In this document: positions 61,152 through 64,000 of the stretch, one piece after another | How the letters are laid out: the number at the start of each line of letters is the position of its first letter | Numbering within the stretch: the first letter of the stretch is position 1 | Assembly: GCF_025398255.1 (NCBI RefSeq) | Contig: NZ_JAODNW010000020.1 | Span: 62,001 to 126,000, forward strand | Length of the DNA: 64,000 nucleotides | Direction: 5' to 3' | DNA from: Chelativorans intermedius | GTDB taxonomy: Bacteria; Pseudomonadota; Alphaproteobacteria; Rhizobiales; Rhizobiaceae | Made by a program: the position numbers and the translations under genes | The notes under the pieces: generated by a model | Told to the model about the DNA's origin: nothing | Database searches by the model: none | Seen by the model: only the letters and a program-made list of their open reading frames with translations

Positions 61152-62177
61152 TCATCCTTTCAGCTTGAAGGTGCGGGCGACGATCTCGCCCCAGGGGCGC
61201 GCGGCCGAGGACCGGCCGGGCTGCGGGTGATGGGGTGCGATCTCGGGCTCGGCCTCGGCCCTGGCGGCGAGGAGCACGGTGCGCACCTCATCGAGGCTCG
61301 CGTCCTCTTCGAGGAAACGGCCGGCCATCTGCGCCTGGCCGGCAAGGCGGCAGAGATCGATGACGGCCCGGGCGTGGCCAATGGCCTCGGCCCGGATCAC
61401 GGCAGGATCCGGCGGCGCGCCGCTGGGCGGTGGCGTCTCGGCCGGCGGCTGAGGGGCGTCGGGGGCGGAAGCCTCATCGCCTTCGGCGTCCACGGCCTGC
61501 CCGTCTTCGGCAGCTTCGTCCGTCGCCTCGGAAACTTCGGGGGCGGCGGCGTCGGTCTGCTCGCCAGTGTCCGCTTCAGCTTCGACAGCCTCGACCAGCA
61601 CCGGCGGGGCGTTGCGGAAGCGGCCGATGTCGAAGCGCGCGGCGATCCGGACGGGCTCGATCAGCCGGTCGGCGAAGCCCTGCGCCACGGCGTCCGACGC
61701 GTCGAACCATGTCTCGGCGGCCATGAGCGCGGAGACCTCTTCCGGCGTCCGGCCGGATTTCGCGGCATAGCCGGAGACGAGGCTGCCCTTCACCTTGTCG
61801 AGCGCCTCGGCCATGGCGCGCATGTCCTCGGCCGTGCCCATCACGAGGCCGGCCGGGTCGTGGATCATCAGGAAGGCGTTCTCGGGCATGACGATCTCGT
61901 CGCCCGCCATGGCGACGTAGGATGCGGCGGAGGCGGCGATGCCGTCGATCCAGACGGTGACCGTGCCCTCGTGGCGCTTCAGCGCGTTGTGGATCGCCAC
62001 CGCGTCGAAGACCGATCCGCCGGGGCTGTTGAGCCGCAGATCGACAGGCGTGCCCTCAGGCAGCGCGCCCAGTTCTGCCAGAAACCCCTTCGCCGAGACC
62101 CCGTAGGCGCCGATCTCGTCATAGATTGCTACTTCCGCACCGGTCCCCCGGGCGCGGATCGCATACCAGCTTGCCAT
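61152..62177 (-). CDS. Phage head maturation protease (ClpP-like) with C-terminal scaffold
   Basis: 341 residues. The ClpP-fold protease domain (1-185) shows Ser83 in GIAASAASYVAMAG, His106 in FLMIHDPAG and Asp in AETWFDASDAVAQGFADRL. Residues about 200-260 are very acidic with many Ala/Pro, and a helical tail follows (IRAEAIGHARAVIDLCRLAG), as in lambda C whose end doubles as Nu3 scaffold. It processes the capsid and portal during assembly. Confidence 0.92.
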   Translation of the reverse strand: MASWYAIRARGTGAEVAIYDEIGAYGVSAKGFLAELGALPEGTPVDLRLNSPGGSVFDAVAIHNALKRHEGTVTVWIDGIAASAASYVAMAGDEIVMPENAFLMIHDPAGLVMGTAEDMRAMAEALDKVKGSLVSGYAAKSGRTPEEVSALMAAETWFDASDAVAQGFADRLIEPVRIAARFDIGRFRNAPPVLVEAVEAEADTGEQTDAAAPEVSEATDEAAEDGQAVDAEGDEASAPDAPQPPAETPPPSGAPPDPAVIRAEAIGHARAVIDLCRLAGQAQMAGRFLEEDASLDEVRTVLLAARAEAEPEIAPHHPQPGRSSAARPWGEIVARTFKLKG

Positions 62178-62181
62178 GTCG

Positions 62182-63744
62182 TCACTCCTGTTCGGTGGCC
62201 GGATCGGTCGTCGCCGCTCCGTCGTCCGTGTCGTTGCCGGCGCCGTTGCCGGGCTCGGCCCGCGTTGCCGGCGTCGCGCGGGCGCCCTGCGTCTCGCCGG
62301 GGCTCGTGCGGTAGCGAAGGCCGAGACCTGTCGCGCGGGCGGCGTCGGCGGCGTTCTCGCGGTCGATTTCCTCGATGTCGTAGCCGGTGGCCTCGACCAC
62401 TTTGCGCCGCGACGTGATGCCGGCCTCCATCGCCAGCACCTGTGCCTGGATGTCCTTCAGCGGATCGACCCAGTCCCAGCGCGGCGGGATCCACTGCACC
62501 GGTCGCACCTCTGCCGGATCGGCCTCCAGCGCGCCCGACAGGACCGCGGTCTCCAGCCAGCGCCGCCAGACTGCCCGGCAGAGCTGGTGCACGATGACGC
62601 CATGCTGCAGCTGGCCGATGCGGCGACGGAACTCGACGAGTTCGGCCCTGAGACTCGAGTAGTTCGCTTGCCGGACATCGCCGGTGACGAGGTGATAGGG
62701 CAGCCCAAGCGAGGCCGCGACCGAGAGCAGCGTCCGGTACTGGAACGCCTCGTAGCCGCCGCCGACATCCGCCGGGGACGAGAACTTCACGTCTTCGCCG
62801 GGCAGCAGCACCTGCATCGTGCCGGGCTCGAGGCTCGCGATGGCCGCCCCGTCGAGATCCGCCTCCGCCTCTCCCATCATGGGCTCTTCCGGCGCGGTCT
62901 TGGTGATGAAGCCCGCGAACATCGCCGCGGTCTTCTTCCGGTCGAGCTCGGCGTCGTCGTACTGGTCGAGCAGGAACAGCCGCACCATGGCCGGCGCGAT
63001 ATGCGGCAGGCCGCGGATCTGGCCCGCATCGATCGGCCGGTAGATGTGCAGCACGTCCCCGGCCGGCACCCGTACCGTCTCGGGGATGACCGCGCCCTGA
63101 TCGGTGCTGTCGCCCGGATGGCGGCGGCGGAAGTGATAGGCCACGCGCCGGCCGATCGCGTCGAACTCGATCCCGCAGCGCAGCCGGTTCCCGTTCGCCG
63201 CGGTGCCGGTCTTCTCGAAGGGCAGCATCTCCGATTGCAGGAGCTGCATCTGCAGTGGGACCGTCAGCTCGTCCTCGGCCCGGCGGGGCCGCAGCCGGAC
63301 GAAGCACTCGCCGGCCACGAACATCTCCCGCGCCACCATGGCCTGCAGGCCGTAGAAGTCGGTCAACCCGTCCGCATCCGCCTCGTCGGTCCAGGCCAGC
63401 CAGAGCCGCTGGACGCGATCCCGCAGGGCCGCATCCTCGATCAGCGACGAGGGCTTGATCCCGTCGCCGACGAGGTTCGCGGCGAAGGCCTCGCAGGCGT
63501 TCGCCGCATAGCCGTTGGTGACCACGAGCTCGCGCGCCCGCGCCAGCAGTCGCGGCCCGCCCGAGGCCACCAGCGCGTTGATGTTCTCCAAGGGCGGGTT
63601 CCAGCCCCGCAGCCGGCGTCGCGCCATGGCCCCCTCGAGGCGGGCGCGCAGTCCGGAGGGACCGTGGCTCCGGGGGAGCCGCGTAAGCCCGGAGGACGCG
63701 GGGCCGCCGGTCGCCCGGCGGCGGAACCTGTCGAACAGCCCCAT
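62182..63744 (-). CDS. Phage portal protein (lambda B family)
   Basis: 520 residues. GWNPPLENINALVASGGPRL and RARELVVTNGYAANACEAFA open the protein, as in lambda portal proteins; MLPFEKTGTAANGNRLRCGI, EPGTMQVLLPGEDVKFSSPA and SLGLPYHLVTGDVRQANYSS follow. The dodecamer is the DNA gate of the head. It ends in a Thr/Ala/Asp-rich tail, four bases before the protease start. Confidence 0.95.
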   Translation of the reverse strand: MGLFDRFRRRATGGPASSGLTRLPRSHGPSGLRARLEGAMARRRLRGWNPPLENINALVASGGPRLLARARELVVTNGYAANACEAFAANLVGDGIKPSSLIEDAALRDRVQRLWLAWTDEADADGLTDFYGLQAMVAREMFVAGECFVRLRPRRAEDELTVPLQMQLLQSEMLPFEKTGTAANGNRLRCGIEFDAIGRRVAYHFRRRHPGDSTDQGAVIPETVRVPAGDVLHIYRPIDAGQIRGLPHIAPAMVRLFLLDQYDDAELDRKKTAAMFAGFITKTAPEEPMMGEAEADLDGAAIASLEPGTMQVLLPGEDVKFSSPADVGGGYEAFQYRTLLSVAASLGLPYHLVTGDVRQANYSSLRAELVEFRRRIGQLQHGVIVHQLCRAVWRRWLETAVLSGALEADPAEVRPVQWIPPRWDWVDPLKDIQAQVLAMEAGITSRRKVVEATGYDIEEIDRENAADAARATGLGLRYRTSPGETQGARATPATRAEPGNGAGNDTDDGAATTDPATEQE

Positions 63745-63747
63745 CGA

Positions 63748-63963
63748 TCAGAGCCCCTTGCCGGTCGTCACACGGACCTGCCGCACGATCCGCCGCCCCT
63801 CGGCCGCCGCGATCTCCCGCTCCAGCGCCTCGATCGCCCGGTCGATCTCGGCCAGGCTACGGTACTCCACGGTCTTGCCGTCGTAGCTCACGCGGGCCAC
63901 GCCCGAGGAGCGCTGCGCCAGAAGCGCCTCGCGGCGTGCGCGGAGCTCGGCGGCCGTGGCCAT
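63748..63963 (-). CDS. Phage head-tail connector (gpW-like)
   Basis: 71 residues, matching the size of lambda W. ATAAELRARREALLAQRSSG, then RVSYDGKTVEYRSLAEIDRA and RIVRQVRVTTGKGL fit the small gpW-type helical protein that stabilises packaged DNA at the portal. It lies between terminase and portal, as in lambda. Confidence 0.88.
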   Translation of the reverse strand: MATAAELRARREALLAQRSSGVARVSYDGKTVEYRSLAEIDRAIEALEREIAAAEGRRIVRQVRVTTGKGL

Positions 63964-63967
63964 CGGA

Positions 63968-64000
63968 TCACCTCATGTAGCTCGAGCGCACCATGCGCCG
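63968..64000 (-). CDS. C-terminal end of an upstream phage gene, probably terminase large subunit (partial)
   Basis: Only ten codons before TGA 63970-63968 are inside the window: RRMVRSSYMR. The place directly before gpW is that of the terminase large subunit in lambda-like operons. The sequence alone is too short to identify; the call is from order. Confidence 0.5.
   Translation of the reverse strand, partial: RRMVRSSYMR

Larger units (their letters stand above)
43785..64000 (-). mobile_element. Tailed-phage structural module (prophage part; right end outside window)
   Basis: A minus-strand run of structural genes. Read from the right edge it gives a terminase end, W, portal, protease, D, E, FII-like, neck, tail terminator, tail tube, G/GT, tape measure, DUF2460, lysis cassette, DUF2163, NlpC/P60, TIM-barrel tip protein and DUF2793 tail protein. 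Many starts overlap stops (ATGA), as in phage operons. No repressor or replication genes are inside the window. Two plus-strand inserts (52380-52976 and 57742-58611, with ArsR) carry non-phage functions. The integrase at 27315 may or may not belong to it. Confidence 0.85.

Noticed and set aside
43785-64000. Complete gene transfer agent cluster
   Set aside because: Only the distal tail genes are GTA-like; head genes, decoration protein, gpW and lysis genes are those of a lambda-type phage.
1-64000. CRISPR arrays, tRNA or rRNA genes
   Set aside because: No regularly spaced repeats and no cloverleaf or rRNA-like sequence were recognised by eye; a covariance-model search would be decisive.

Overview
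The window is GC-rich DNA from an alphaproteobacterium, most likely Hyphomicrobiales and near Phyllobacteriaceae. This is inferred from an Omp2b-type porin, a Rhizobiales-type Sel1-like small protein, a leaderless-looking ilv leader peptide and double-hairpin intergenic repeats. No rRNA, tRNA, CRISPR array or replication origin was recognised.

Positions 1-27000 look like chromosomal backbone. They hold the end of a molybdenum hydroxylase, a DMT permease, a uracil-DNA glycosylase, bluB, ETF-ubiquinone oxidoreductase, an EEP-family hydrolase, AMP nucleosidase, a YghU-like GST and a HerA-like ATPase. Acetolactate synthase ilvB-ilvH follows, with an attenuator upstream (leader peptide with Ile-Leu-Val-Val codons, then an intrinsic terminator). 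This block is bracketed by two toxin-antitoxin pairs whose toxins are broken. Next come a RecD-like helicase, pdxJ, small secreted proteins and a leucine-degradation set (carboxylase biotin subunit, carboxyltransferase subunit, isovaleryl-CoA dehydrogenase, TetR regulator) that can pass electrons to the ETF-QO at 3.7 kb. A hisC-type aminotransferase ends the block.

From 27.3 kb the content turns accessory: a tyrosine recombinase, a porin, and a metal-handling island (30-43.7 kb). The island has a VIT transporter, a Met-rich multicopper oxidase, small metal-associated proteins, a YHS-domain copper ATPase behind a CueR/HmrR-like operator, and a divalent-type MerR sensor divergent from a Zn/Cd/Pb ATPase.

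From 43.8 kb to the right edge, nearly all genes are on the minus strand and form a tailed-phage structural module. The head follows lambda order (W, B, C, D, E, FII-like). The distal tail follows gene transfer agent order (DUF2460, DUF2163, NlpC/P60, TIM-barrel protein). A lysis cassette sits inside the tail genes, and a -1 frameshift site joins the two tail-chaperone frames. Two plus-strand cargo insertions interrupt the module: a LysE-type exporter, and an ArsR regulator with a divergent HMA-CDF metal transporter. The main point of interest is metal resistance both beside and inside a phage morphogenesis cluster.
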